A stretch of 56,000 nucleotides of DNA from Adiantum capillus-veneris. Its lineage: Eukaryota; Streptophyta; Polypodiopsida; Polypodiales; Pteridaceae. Under the pieces are notes generated by a model that saw only the letters and a list, made by a program, of their open reading frames with translations, was not told the DNA's origin and did no database searches. The stretch covers positions 65,244,372 through 65,300,371 of the forward strand of contig CM043953.1 in the NCBI GenBank assembly GCA_014529385.2, in the 5' to 3' direction. Made by a program: the position numbers and the translations under genes. Shown here piece after piece: positions 28,910 through 40,892 of the stretch. The first letter of the stretch is position 1; every line of letters starts with the position of its first letter.

Positions 28910-29815
28910 GGATCGCCACGACGGACGTCTGCAGCATAGCTTTCTGGCACTAACATAATGTCAATACTCAGGGAAAGTGACTCGGATGGGGCACGGAGAT
29001 TCTATGAGATCATCAATCTCACGAAGTGAACCTTAACAAGCAAACACGCTAGCTCAACAAGCAAACTAACACTCAATGTTCAAGGAAATCTGTTTATGTC
29101 CTTTCTCACAGCTCTAGGTCATCACGTCATTTCCTGACTCGAATAGACTTGAAATGCAACGAAACTTTAGAAGGAGGTCAAGGACACTGAGGGACACTAT
29201 CCTAGCAAATCTAGTCGCAGTCTGACAAGGTACCAAAATCACAATCCATCATGAAAAAGGTCTTGAAAATTGCAACAGAACATGCCAAAAATGTCGTCCT
29301 ATGGTCTAAGAACACTCTCCTATGGTCAAAACGACTAAAAACAATGATTTAAACACTTAAATCTGCAATTAAGGCTCACTAACACGTAGCCCCAAACCAC
29401 AACAAAACTGACAATGCTTACACTTGGAATGAAACAACAAAAAAATCGAAACACAGTGCAAGTTTCAAAACTGAAATGTGATTACCCATTCATTAATTGC
29501 GATGATTATAAGTTGGAGCTTCATAGTCACTTAAGCGTACGTACAGCAGAGCTCTTTCTTCTCTAAAGATAAGCCTTCTTTCACATTAAGATTATTGACC
29601 TTTATACCTAGGGCATTCTAAATGGCCAGTGGCCGGTTCACATGGACCTTTACAATCGTCATGACAGAATTACAACTCAGGGAATTGATCCACTACTCTG
29701 GAATTAGGATTTACATAGAGTATCACTACACTAGCTCGTGCAATTAATAGAGTACAAATGTGGTGTTTGGCCTACATGTCTGACCAGTTGGGTGCCCGTT
29801 TGATCTATCCTCAAA
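28910..29815 (-). repeat. Probable 3' LTR of a decayed LTR element
   Basis: On minus, AGGAAAGGGGGAATG at about 29816-29830 is a typical polypurine tract. It is followed by TGTTTGAGGATAG, a plausible LTR start. The LTR would run down to about 28.9 kb. Its far end and any partner LTR were not identified. Confidence 0.35.
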
Positions 29816-31638
29816 CATTCCCCCTTTCCTAATTCTTGTCGTCCCTTGACACGACCTTGTGCAGTCTTGTCATAGGGTTGTCTTTATAAAGCTTTGTCTT
29901 CAAGGTTGGACTTCAGCTTTGTCTTCAAGGTTTGACTTTAGCTTGGGAAGTGCTTTTTCATTGATGACGCTCCCCCCTTCCTTGAGTGATTCATATCTGG
30001 CATGTTGTTGATACGTGACTTGATCTTTGATTATCGAGACAACTTTTCTTCTCATTGCGCAGTCTTCTCTTTATTGCCAAACTTGGCCACCATGAAGAAG
30101 GATTTTAATGCTTTTGAGTTTATAGAAATCTACCTCTTTGTGGCGTGGACTTTATGATGGGTATACTTTCCATTTTCACTATAATTGAGTTGTCTGCACA
30201 ATAGATCACCGATGTTGAAGCACTGTGTGAGCTACATATGATGGTTGTTGTGGATAGCTCGCTTGCTGAATTTTTCATTGTTTGTCGTTGTAGGCCATTC
30301 TTTGACTTGCCATTGTTTGATGGAGCTTTGTTGTCGACCTTGAAGATAAAAGATGCTCTTGATAAGCATATGGAGACCTGTTGTTTTTGCTCCAAGCCGT
30401 TGTCGATTGATTTGGGTAGACGTTTCCTTATTGTTGATGTAGAAGAAATATATACAAGAAATTGATGATGAGGGTTTCTATATTAGGTCTTAAACCTAGA
30501 TGACCAAAGGGAAAAAACACGGTGGGAAAAAAATGCCTTTGATATATGCTCTTATTGGAGTTGAGCATTTGAACTTGAAGTGCCATGCAAGGTGAGTGCT
30601 TGGGAGAAACAAAGGAAGAGTGCCTAATGCAAGTGCCAATTATGGGACATTTTATATGCACATGAGAGATTTTTCAAACAAAAGAATGTAGTGTAAGAGA
30701 TGGAGTTGATGGGTGCTTCAAGGAATAAATGTAGCACATGTGACATCAAAGGATGTCTCAATAGCTTCCATGTTTCCAAGAAGGGTTTTTGATGTAGAAG
30801 CTTGTCCACTCATACCTCACTGTGATGAGTGCGTGAGTGTCTTTTGGACTTCCTCCTTCACTTACCACTATACTACAATGACTTTGACTCTTATGCTCAC
30901 CTATACCAACATGAGCGACACAACGTAATTATGCTCAACTCTTCCAGCTTGAGAAGTACCTAGAATAGCTAAGATGCGTAGACTATAGATAATATTACAT
31001 GAAGGTTTGGGACTAACGCCTCGCTCATTTAGGGGCTTAGCTGCCCGACTCTGGCTTTTATGCCATGTATTTTTAATGGCGACTTGGACGTACCTATTCA
31101 AGGCCAGAAACCCAATTCCATAAGTTCTGGCCTCTTCCATTGTGTTGGTTTTTTATGCCACCATTTTGTCGAGTAGGTTGTCATATTTTGTCTCCACTTC
31201 ACTTGCTTGTCGTATGTTGACACTGCTTTGTGAAACAGGTTCTTCCGTTGCTGTAGAGACTGATGTAGCCTTTGCTTTATATTGCATGAGAAGCGGTTGA
31301 ATCCGTGTGTGGTTTCTTTGTGTTTGAGTTTTCTTTAGCGATCCCCCCTTGTCTTTGGTCTGTGTGTGACCGTCTTTTGCATTTTCTTCTTTTTCTCAAT
31401 GACTTGATGGACACTAGGCTTCGATATCCATAACTGATTATTCCCGTTGTAGAAGCCCTGATTCTCTAGTTGATGACAAGGTATCCATCTGTATATTGGA
31501 GCAGTTTTGGTTGCACTTGACTTTTGTTGGCTTTTGGTTGCCATTGCTTGCCTTTGCATAGAAGCTTGTGCTTCATGATTTCTCTTGGTTGTTCTAAATT
31601 GAGCCACAATTTTTGGTAACCATATTTAAGTGTTACCT
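29816..31638 (-). pseudogene. Decayed LTR-element body (3' part)
   Basis: Between the polypurine tract and the K/Q-rich frame lie short minus-strand frames. One is TAPIYRWIPCHQLENQGFYN followed by GNNQLWISK, which repeats the tryptophan-lysine style (W-x-P/S-K) of the frame upstream. No RT, RNase H or integrase motif was found. It may be a non-autonomous element or a truncated one. Confidence 0.3.
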
Positions 31639-32253
31639 TCATAAAATCCTTGTTCTTTGAGTAGCTTTACTGGAATCATCTGATGCTTCACCTATTTGTG
31701 TTGGGTAGCTTTGCCGAGGTCTGACTTTGGTACCCAAACTTGTTGCATTGTTTGCTTCTTTCATGTTTGCTTTTGCCTTTTGTGGTAGTTCTTTCTCCTC
31801 GTTGAGTTGTTTGTCTTCTATTGATAGCACGTCTTGTTCTTTGTAGAACTCATTGGTTGAGGTGGGTAGGTCCAAGCTCACTTTTTGTTGTTGAGGTTGA
31901 ACTTGTGCTCCATGTATCCAAACTAGGTCTTTGACTTGGATGTGCTCTTTGGATACAAGCACTAGGTTGAAATTCTTCGGTTTCTTCTGTATGCTTTTTT
32001 GTGATGGAAACTTTGGTTGATAGACTTTTTGTTTCGGTTTCCATTGCATTTTCGATGGTTTGGCTTTTGATGTAGAGGCTTCACAAGAAGTTTTATATAG
32101 GCTCTTTGAAGGTAAAGTCGTCTTGCGAGGTTGATAGAATTCAAATTTTACCTTAGCTTTACCTTTTTCTGCTATGGTTGGTTGCTCCTTCTTTGCATTG
32201 ACTTGAGGTGCGACTTGATCTCTTGTCAGCTTGTTGCACTCTATGTCCACCAC
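31639..32253 (-). CDS. K/Q-rich 204-residue ORF, probably retroelement gag-like
   Basis: Open frame of 204 codons, very rich in Lys, Gln and Ser, with modules such as KMQWKPKQKVYQPKFPSQKS and DLVWIHGAQVQPQQQKVSLD. No conserved domain, signal peptide or membrane segment was recognised. The gag-like reading rests on composition and on its place between an upstream tandem-repeat region and a downstream polypurine tract. It may continue through a frame break into 31335-31607. Function is unknown. Confidence 0.35.
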   Translation of the reverse strand: MVDIECNKLTRDQVAPQVNAKKEQPTIAEKGKAKVKFEFYQPRKTTLPSKSLYKTSCEASTSKAKPSKMQWKPKQKVYQPKFPSQKSIQKKPKNFNLVLVSKEHIQVKDLVWIHGAQVQPQQQKVSLDLPTSTNEFYKEQDVLSIEDKQLNEEKELPQKAKANMKEANNATSLGTKVRPRQSYPTQIGEASDDSSKATQRTRIL

Positions 32254-32264
32254 AAGCTAAGTCT

Positions 32265-33171
32265 CAAATCTTTTTGAATTTGGACTTGTTTTGACAGATC
32301 AAATGGCCAACACTAGGTGTGTACTATGGTTTTCAGTCTGTCACCTGTTTTGTTCCCTTTTGACACAAATTTGCTCAATTTTTTCCAAAACTGGACTTGA
32401 GGATATGTTTCCTTGTGTATGCACTATTGGTCTGGAAAGTTTCAAGTCAAGCTGTCACCATGGGTACATGGATCGCAATACATGTTTGGAGCCCAATTTG
32501 ACTTCTCTTGGTACCTCTGGATTGAAAATTAGGTCAATTCTGGCACTTGCTTAGAGTACTTGGCAGTTTTGGGCTTCTGGTCTGGCTTTTTATATCCAAA
32601 TTCAGTTTTGAAAAGACCACCAGACTCCTTATGATTTCCTCTAACTATGACACAAGTTTGGTATCAATCTCTGACAAAGGAACATGGATCGCGATCCATT
32701 TACCTATGTGTCAAAATGTAATGTAACTTGGTACACAGCTTCCCCTTGGTCTCCTAATGCTAGCTATGTGGTTTTTGTGTGATTTGGACTTGTTTAGGCC
32801 AAGCAAAAGTCAATCCCTAGGTCTGTTTCAGGGTCTTTCTCTTTGCAGTGTTTTTGGCTCTTTTCACCCACTTTTTGAACTTTTTTGACAAAACTTCTTT
32901 GGGGACTTTTGTTCACAATGGTCTCCGCTATAGACTGAGAAAGTTTTTGTCCAAAAATTCCTCAAGGGTACATGGATTGCGATCCATGTTCCGCCACTTT
33001 TGGATCTGAATTTTTGGTGTGTTGATAGCTTATGATGTTTGTAGCTTGCTCCACAAGTCTTTTTGAATTTGGATCAGTTTTGCCCAACCAAAACTGACTA
33101 CTACAACCTGATGTGGCAGTTTTCACAATGTTTTGTTTTTGGCTCTTTTGACCACTTTTTGCAACTTTTTT
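32265..33171. repeat. Tandem array of about 285-bp units with a 20-bp palindrome (left part)
   Basis: ACATGGATCGCGATCCATGT or a near copy occurs at about 32466, 32682 and 32970. TTTTTGAATTTGGA precedes or follows at fixed distances (about 190 bases before, about 92 after). TTTTTGGCTCTTTT recurs at 32851 and 33136, exactly 285 bases apart. The array is interrupted at 33172 by a LINE and resumes at 43129. Confidence 0.82.
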
Positions 33172-34139
33172 TTTCCGAGAGAAAGATCCTTCTATTAGTT
33201 AATGAAACTGCGCACAGGGCTACAACCTCCTCTATAAGAGAGGTCTACAACAATCATGAAGGGGAGACTCTCCCAATGAGAAAACAACATATGTACAATG
33301 TGGCTAGATCAAGACATGGGAGGAGGGAAAAGCCACACAGGTGGACGGTAGTGCCATCTGAGCACACCCTGGACCATGGTGAAAAGAGGCCCAGGACGCC
33401 AGATTCGAAGGAAAGCCTCTATGTGCTCTCGCATGCGGTCGAAACTGCCATGGTGTCAGGCCACTGATGAGATCCCAACACTCGCACCACTCCTGTGGAG
33501 TAAGTTGCGTAGCAGGCTAGAGTGTAGGTCGACCCCCTGCATCACTATCATCCTGTTGGTGGAAGATAGCTCAAACTGAAGTGCCGGGCTCGTGAGAGTG
33601 GACCAAGCAGCTGCCCCCCAAGTGTACTGTCGAGCAGTGGAAAGAGCTGGCATCACCGAAGGACACGAAGCCACACCTGTTGTGCAAGAGGACAGTCCCA
33701 AAGACAGTGACACTGACTCTCCACAAGATGGTCTCAAGCTGCACATGCGGCCAAGAGACCACTATGTACAAGCCAGCTCCCAATTGCTGTAGCTGTGTGT
33801 GCAACCAGCCACTAGAAAGAAGTGACTCGTTCGGCTGTCTAGAGTCCCACAACCTCTCCCAAAAAGCCTCCAAGAACTCAACTGAGAGACCCTCCTCCTA
33901 CCAATGAGGTGCTGCAGCAGGACGAGCCTCTCTCTGCACTGCCAGTATGTGATGTCCAAGTCGAACAGTGTACTGAAAGAAAGGGACACCTGGATGGTGT
34001 GTAGAGGAGAAGGGGTCCCTCCACAGCCACTCTCTATGATCCCATTGTACTCGTGCCAGTGGATAGCTCTCCCAAGCCCACAGTCTCCAGTGGCCAGTCT
34101 GAAGAGCTGTTGGGTTGGGATCTATGACACAAGTCCTCC
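33172..34139 (-). pseudogene. LINE B ORF2 C-terminal region and 3' end
   Basis: Just past the copia LTR the minus frame reads GGLVS-stop-IPTQQLFRL, the GGLGIIDP-type motif that follows the RT domain in plant LINEs. It continues as broken frames with a zinc-finger-like region and ends in a poly-A run. It belongs with the part at 38280-42900. Confidence 0.75.
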
Positions 34140-34366
34140 TGTTGGAATTAGGGTTGCAGAGAAACGCACACAGCTTGGAGAAGACGAAGGAAGCTCAAGG
34201 CACACAATAGAGAGTGTGTTACTTAGTGTGCAATGGAAAGATAGATAGCCCTAGAGTGATGGGCGTATATACAATGCACGGGGGGAAAAACCTCCTACAG
34301 AGGGAAAAAATGCCTCGGTGGTCCTAGTGTGTTCACACACATCACTACCACATGTATATGGTAACA
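34140..34366 (-). repeat. Copia 3' LTR
   Basis: Minus reads TGTTACCATATACATGTGG at the start and ...CCCTAATTCCAACA at the end. Its last 100 bases match the partial LTR at 38180-38279 except for one base. Confidence 0.9.
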
Positions 34367-34441
34367 AATCCCCCCTGGAGTGATGCGGTGAACGAGAGCT
34401 GGCACATGAGTAAAGGGAAGTTCCATGCCATGAGGACATGA

Positions 34442-37400
34442 TCAGTCCACAAAGGGGAGTAGGCCCAAAGCTTTGCGGAAAGCTTCAAGCTTCTCACGAG
34501 ACAATGCCTTTGTGAAAAGATCTGCAAGGTTGTCCTGTGTTGGCACATAAGCCAAGCTGATCTCTCCTGCTGAGAGCCTCTCCCTGACATAGTGGTAATG
34601 CACCTCAATGTGCTTTGTGCGAGCATGAAAAACTGGGTTCCTCGCAACTGCCAATGCGCTCTGACTGTCAGTGTAGATAGTGTTGGCAGTGTCCTGTCCA
34701 ACACCCAAATCAGCGATAAGGCGTCTGAGCCATACACACTCAACCGTAGCTGTGAAGACTGCCCTGTACTCAGCCTCACAACTCGAAGTGGCCACAGTAG
34801 GTTGCTTCTTGCTCAACCATGATACATGAAATGCCAAGCATGAAACAAAAACCACTTGTGGACACTCGCGTGTCAAAACAACCAGCCCAATCTGAGTCCG
34901 AAAAAGCATGTAAGTCTGGCGGCAATGATCCCCCCTTGGGATAAAACAAGCCAAGATGTAAAGTGCCACTAAGGTAGCGGAAAATCCTCTTGACAGCCTG
35001 CCAATGCTTAGACCCTATTCTATGCATAAATCTGCTGACGTGTGAGACTGCAAACTGAATATCCAGCCTGGTGTTGCATACATAAATGAGGCAGCCAACA
35101 GCAGTTTGGCAAAGAGTGACATCAACAGTATCGCCAGCATCATGTAGACTCAACTTCAAACCTATTTCCATGGGTGTGGCAATAGGTTTGCAATCCTCAA
35201 GTCCAAACTTACATAGCAATGTCTCTATGTAACTTTTATGACACATGGCAATACCACCATCACACTGCTTAAACTGTATACCCAAGTGATGGTGCATCCA
35301 ATTTGTTGTCACGCAAAGTGTACACCAGCCATTTTGGCATACCTGTAGCCTGCTCATTTTCAGCCCTTTCCTCATCAAGTACATCATGTACATCTGCATC
35401 AGTAATAGCCTGATCTATAACATTTTCAGAAACCCTCATAGGCTGTACATTTGCCTCATTGGAAATTACATTCGTATTTCCACCACTGAAAAGAGGCAAC
35501 AAAGTGTCATAAATGTCCTGTGAGCTTACATTATTGTTTCTAGTACATGACAACAAGGGCTAAACAGAATCTTCCACAAACACTACATCCCGTGAAACAA
35601 GAATACGCTTTGTTTGCGGACGATACAACCTGTAACCTTTGCTTTCAGCACTATAACCAACAAAAATACATTTGACAGCCTTATCATCCAATTTTTGCGC
35701 TGCATTTGTGTCACCAAAGCATATTTTAAATAGCCAAAAACACGCATGTGCTCAGTAGAAGGCTTTCTATCATTCCATGCTTCATATGGAGTAGTAGACT
35801 GCAAAGCTTTCGTAGGACACCTGTTAAGTACATAAGTGGCACACATGATGGCCTCAAGCCAAAAAGAATGCGGCAAAGCTTGACTTTTGACCATACATCG
35901 TGCCATTTCTGTAAGTGACTTGTTTTTCCTCTCAGCAACATCATTTTGCTGAGGTGTATAAGGCACTGTACATTGGTGTTTTATCCCACGACTAGACAGA
36001 AATGCATTAAATTCATGAGACATATACTCCCCCCCTCGATCGGAACGGAGGGTCCCCATAGTACATTTCGAGACATTTTCAGCCATAGCAAGAAATTGTT
36101 TGAAGCACATAAAAACTTTGGACTTCGCTTTAAGCAGAAATACCCATGCATGCCTGGAGTAATCATCAATGAAAGTCACGAAGTACAGGTAATTGCCCAA
36201 GGACGGAGTTTGCATGGGCCCACAAACATCACTATGCACAAGCTGCAACCTGCATGTGGCCCGAACTAAAACATCCTTTGGAAACTTAGAACGCTGCATC
36301 TTACCCAAAATACAGCCTTCACAAACATGTTTTCAAGAGGCATCAAAGAAGCAACCATATCAGATTTTTGCAAACGCAGCAAACTGGCAAAATTCAGATG
36401 ACCAAAACGTGCATGCCAAAGTTTTGCATCTGAAATAGCCCTTGAATCTGCAACAGCATTTGCAAAATTTTTTCCACACTTGTCATACAAAGTGAGCTTA
36501 TACAGCCCACAGCACAAAAGGCCTGATGCAACAATTTCATCACCAAAACTGAGATCATGAACTGTACATCTGTCATCCACAAATTTGACTACAAGTCCAA
36601 GTCTAGCAAGTGCGGATACAGACAAGAGATTCTTCTTGATCCCAGGTACATAAAGTGCATCAACAAGTGTGAAGGAACTGCCATTAGCAGCAGTGAGCAC
36701 AATCTTTCCAACTCCCTGAACTGGATAAGAGGCATTGTTGGCACAAGTGACTGAATTCCCATGAGGGACAGACTCGAGAGAGGTAAACAATTCACGATGT
36801 GAGGTAATGTGCTTTGTAGCACCACTGTCGAAATACCACACATGTGAATCTACAGCAACTGACAAGCATGCATCATGGACAGCAGGATTGTAAGTGCACT
36901 CTGCGCTAAAAGCCCATTCTGCATCAACATCAATATTACAGTCTCCTTTCACAGAAGACTCAACAATGGCTGCATTTGTAGTGGAACCACCCTCTTTCTT
37001 CTTAGCCTCTTTGGCCTTCAACTTAGGACACGACTTGATCAAGTGATCATTGGCTTTACAATAATAGCAACGCATCTTCTTTTTGCCCTTATCACCAGAA
37101 TTTCCAGACGAATTGCTGCCAGCAAAAGCATTAGGAACAGAATTTTTGCCACTCGCAACAGAACCATAAGAAGTGGCTGCATTGTTGTTACCACCCTTTC
37201 TTTGAGAAGCAATAAAAGCCTGTTCAACTGCACGTTGTCTAGTCCTGTTTTCTCTGGAAAGTGACTCTTGCAACAGCAATGTGCATAATGCATCAAACTT
37301 GACAACTTTTGGATTTCCTTGGGTCATAAGTCTCCAAGTACTAGCAAAAGTCTCGTAAGAATCTGGCAAGGCATCAAGAACAGTCTGCACAAGGGAACTG

Positions 37401-37918
37401 TCTGAAATAACTTCACCTGCAGAAATAAGTTGCTCATTGATATCCTTGACACTAGCAACGAAAGTGTCCATATCATCTTCCTTATGCATAATCTTCGACT
37501 CCAGCTCTTTACGCAGCAAGGCAATTTTAGCCTCATTGCGGCTTGCATAAAGACCTGCTAGAATATCCCAAGCTTGTTTTGCAGATTTTGCTGAGCGGAT
37601 GTGAGGAAAAATGGTGCGCTTCACAGACAACGCAATCAATGCATGAGCCTGCGCATCCTTAACATCCCAACGAGCTTGTTCTGTCGTAGGCAAAACAACT
37701 TTAACAGCTGCAATCCTTGCAGCAAGACCTGCAACATCCTCAACATCGCCTACATCCTCAGAACTAGGACGTACATCAATGCCCTACACAATGTTCCAAA
37801 CACTCTTTGACACAAGAACATGTTGCATCATATAAGCCCACATAGGGTAGTTGTCCCCATCCAACCTGTCCTTAGTAGAAAACATCTTGAACACATCTGT
37901 GTTGTTGTTGTCAGCCAT
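34442..37918 (-). pseudogene. Copia gag-pol polyprotein, RT core deleted
   Basis: Starts MADNNNTDVFKMFSTKDRLD at 37918. In order: UBN2-type gag, zinc knuckle CYYCKANDHLIKSCP, protease YFDSGATKHITS, pre-integrase LWHARFGHLNF, and an integrase with HSDVCGP, RSDRGGEY and NDVAERKN (the D, D, E residues). After LVYTLRDNKL (near 35300) the frame jumps to HHLGIQFKQCDGG, so about 200 residues of RT, including the YVDD site, are missing. RNase H follows (SDSDWAGCFDTR, TSSCEAEYRA, YTDSQSALAVARNP). Several frameshifts and stops are present, one right after the first 44 residues. The stop is at 34442. Confidence 0.9.
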
Positions 37919-38179
37919 GGTAAATGTTGCACCTGATGTGAAAACTGCCCGAAAATAGGAGAAATGGAGCGGGAACAACCTGTGCTATATAGCACAAACC
38001 GTAGAAGACTATAAGGTACCTGTTATGCAAAAAACGGCACTGACAAAAATTCTGCACAAAATGACAAAATAGCATGTGCAGTACTGCATGTAGTGAAAAT
38101 GGAGGCCGAAAGTGAGCAGGCGTGTACTGGAGCAGCTGGCGACTAAGCCCGGGAGGACGCAACCTGCTCTGATACCAAT

Positions 38180-38279
38180 TGTTGGACTTAGGGTTGCAGA
38201 GAAACGCACACAGCTTGGAGAAGACGAAGGAAGCTCAAGGCACACAATAGAGAGTGTGTTACTTAGTGTGCAATGGAAA
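38180..38279 (-). repeat. Copia 5' LTR, truncated
   Basis: Only the last 100 bases of the LTR remain. At 38280 the sequence switches to LINE B coding (LIMNFLWSGRDTHSPV), so the missing 127 bases and probably a little of the LINE were deleted. Confidence 0.88.
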
Positions 38280-40892
38280 CAGGGCTATGTGTGTCACGCC
38301 CTGACCAAAGAAAGTTCATGATCAGCCTCTCAACCTAGCTAATACAAGAACTCGAGAAGATCCAACAAGAAGTGATGTACCACATAGTAGCCAACAATGC
38401 CTAGTTGGCCACTACAACTCTGTCTGCCAAAGAAAGTCGTGTGGAGCTCCAATGTAACAACTTCCTCCTGATAGACAAGAGGAGGGGAGCAATTTGCTAC
38501 TTGAAAGACAAGAAGTCCAAGCCAATCTGACAGCCCAAGTACCGAACTGTAGTCCTTGGGGGAATCCACCTGAAACCCTCCCCTGGCATGCAATCTAGCA
38601 TAGGAGCACTACCAACCGAGAAAGCCACAGTCTTTCTCCAGTTGATCAGTGCGCCAGATGCACAACAGAAAGTCTCAAGAGTGTACTCACACATGTGTAG
38701 GTTGGCCTCCTGATCATCCAAGTACAAGGCTGAGTCATCTGCAAACTCAGCATCCAGTAGCTCATCTCCCCAAATAGGGAGCACTAAGCCACGTAAACCA
38801 ACCAGCTGTGAAACCATAAACCTGCTCATCACCTCAGCATAGAACAGAAAGAGGAAAGGGGCAAGAGGGCAGCCCTGTCTGAGCAACTATGTGAGCATGA
38901 AGCGATCACCTCTAACTCCTGCTAAAAGCACCTGACTGTGTGCCCGTCTGTACAAAGCTGGCACCCCTTGGATCCAAGCATCTAAGAAGCCCATCCTGCG
39001 TAGAGTGCCCTCTAGAAAATCCCAATTAACTCTGTCGTAGGCCTTCTCAAAATCGAGAAGAAGAATCACCAAATCCTCACTGCGGAGCCGCGCGAGGGCA
39101 GAAGCCTTCCAAAAAGTAAAGATGTTGTCAAGGATACTACACTCCTTGACAAAACCTGTATGTGTCCCATGTATAAGGCTCTCTAGAAGTGGCTGAATCC
39201 TTAAACTCAGAGCCTTGGCAAGAATTTTGTAGGCTGAGTTGAGGATGGTGATGGGGCGCCACTGTCAAATCTCATTTCAAGGAGCCACCCTCCGTGGGAA
39301 TGAGGTAAATCGGGCCCTCACTCATGCTGTCAGGCATCTCACCTGTGTGCAGAATGTACTGAAAAGCACTACAAAGATCTGAGCCAAGCAATTCCTAGTA
39401 CTCCAAGAAGAAGCTCGGGGTCAAGCCATCCTCACCAGGACAGCTATCACGGGGGAGTGCACTAAGAGCCATGTGCAGCTCCTCTAGTTGAAGAGGCAGC
39501 TCAAGCCTCTGATGCATCTTTTCAGTCACAAGACAAGGCATCTTTGCCCACACCTGCTCTCTGCATGCATCTTGACGCTCTGACTGGGGCTCTGCCCAGT
39601 AGACAGTAGATCACGATAAAAGTCAGCAGCAATTGCACGCATGTCCTCTGGCTCTGAAGCAACTGAGCCGTCGGGCCTCCTCAACTGCCTTACCTTGGCA
39701 TGTGTATGCCGAGGTCCCACTACCTCAAAGAAAGCACCAGTCACTCTGTCACCCACCTGGGTCTAGTGAGATGCTTGCCGATGGAAAGCAAACTCATGGC
39801 ACTTCTCCTCTGTACTGACAAGCTCCTGGCGAGCCTACTCTAACTACTCCTCCAACCAAGGACTATCTGGATGTTGCTCCGACATCCTCTACAAGGAAGC
39901 AACACCTCGTCGGAGGCGCTGGTCCTCCTCTCTTGCTGTAGCCAGGCGAGCTGCAGACTATTGAAGAAAGAGCTGACTAAGCTGAGCATGTCTTGAGGCC
40001 ACTCTATCAGTAGGAGAGTCGTATACGTCTAAGCTCTCTGTCCAAAGAGCCTCCACTCGCTCTGTGAGCTCAGAGTCCAGCAAGACCCTCTCTGGGATGC
40101 GTAGCATCATGCTCCCTCTCCTCTGCCTATCAGTCAACTGCGAGGATCACTGGTGCATGGTCCGAAAAGGAAGTCCCAGCCAAAATGCCAACAGTCCCTC
40201 CCAAGTCACAGAAGTGATCACTAGTGTAGAAGTGATCTATCTGCAATAGATTCCCTCCTCCCACTTGACGGTCCGAACTAGAGAAGGCCAGGCTATCAGG
40301 TGGCCTCACAAAGCTAGAATGCTGCCACACATCTGAAACCCGCAAAGTCATACATAACCTCTCCCAAGCCGCCAACTCCTTTCCATGCACAGTAGTATGG
40401 CTACCTCCAACCCTGTCAACTAGGTCCTCCAACATGTTTAAGTCTCCCCCAATGCACCATTGCTCTACCTGTGGCAAAGGCTCTGCAATGTGGGCCCAAA
40501 ACTTTGCACGTGCACTCGCCACATTGGGTGCGTAGATGTTCAGCAAGCCCATCAAGCAACCCTGAACCTGCATAGTAATCCACTGAGCCCTGCCTGGCAC
40601 AATATTCCCTCTGCCCACAATAATCTGCTACAAAGAGTCCGCAATGGTCATACATACCCCACCCTGGATGCCTCCAGGTCCAAAAGCAGCTGACCAAAAA
40701 GTCTCATAGAGATCACGCAAAATCTGACCACAATGCCAAATGCGGCTCTCACAAAGATGATGCTCCTGCAGCATAAGAATGTCAATCTCACTATCCACAA
40801 GGCATCTTTGCAGCTCCTACCGCAGCCAACCCCTCTGACGCTAAAACTGGGGCCCTCCTAATCCCTGCACATTCCATGAGATGATCCTCATG
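38280..40892 (-). pseudogene. LINE B ORF2: endonuclease and reverse transcriptase
   Basis: ORF2 starts near 40892 with MRIISWNVQGLGGPQF. Endonuclease motifs are LLNIYAPNVASARAKFW, CIGGDLNMLEDLVDR and FSDHAPVILAVD (40130-40618). RT motifs are ILLLDFEKAYDRVNWDFLEG (38887-39072), LRQGCPLAPFLFLFYAE and the catalytic FADDSALYLDD (38497-38886), then FLWSG at the copia junction. Stops at several points break the frame. The part after the junction is at 33172-34139. Confidence 0.88.

Larger units (their letters stand above)
34140..38279 (-). mobile_element. Ty1/copia retrotransposon nested in LINE B
   Basis: The 3' LTR is 34140-34366 (227 bp, TG...CA on minus). It is preceded by a polypurine tract CCAGGGGGGA. 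The 5' LTR is cut to 100 bp (38180-38279) and is followed by ATTGGTATCAGAGC, a tRNA-Met primer site. The two LTRs differ at one of 100 shared bases, so insertion was recent. The internal coding region has gag, protease, integrase and RNase H, but the RT core is deleted. Confidence 0.93.

Noticed and set aside
32265-33171. CRISPR-like array
   Set aside because: The repeated palindromes are about 285 bases apart with related, not unique, spacers, and the DNA is from a plant nucleus.
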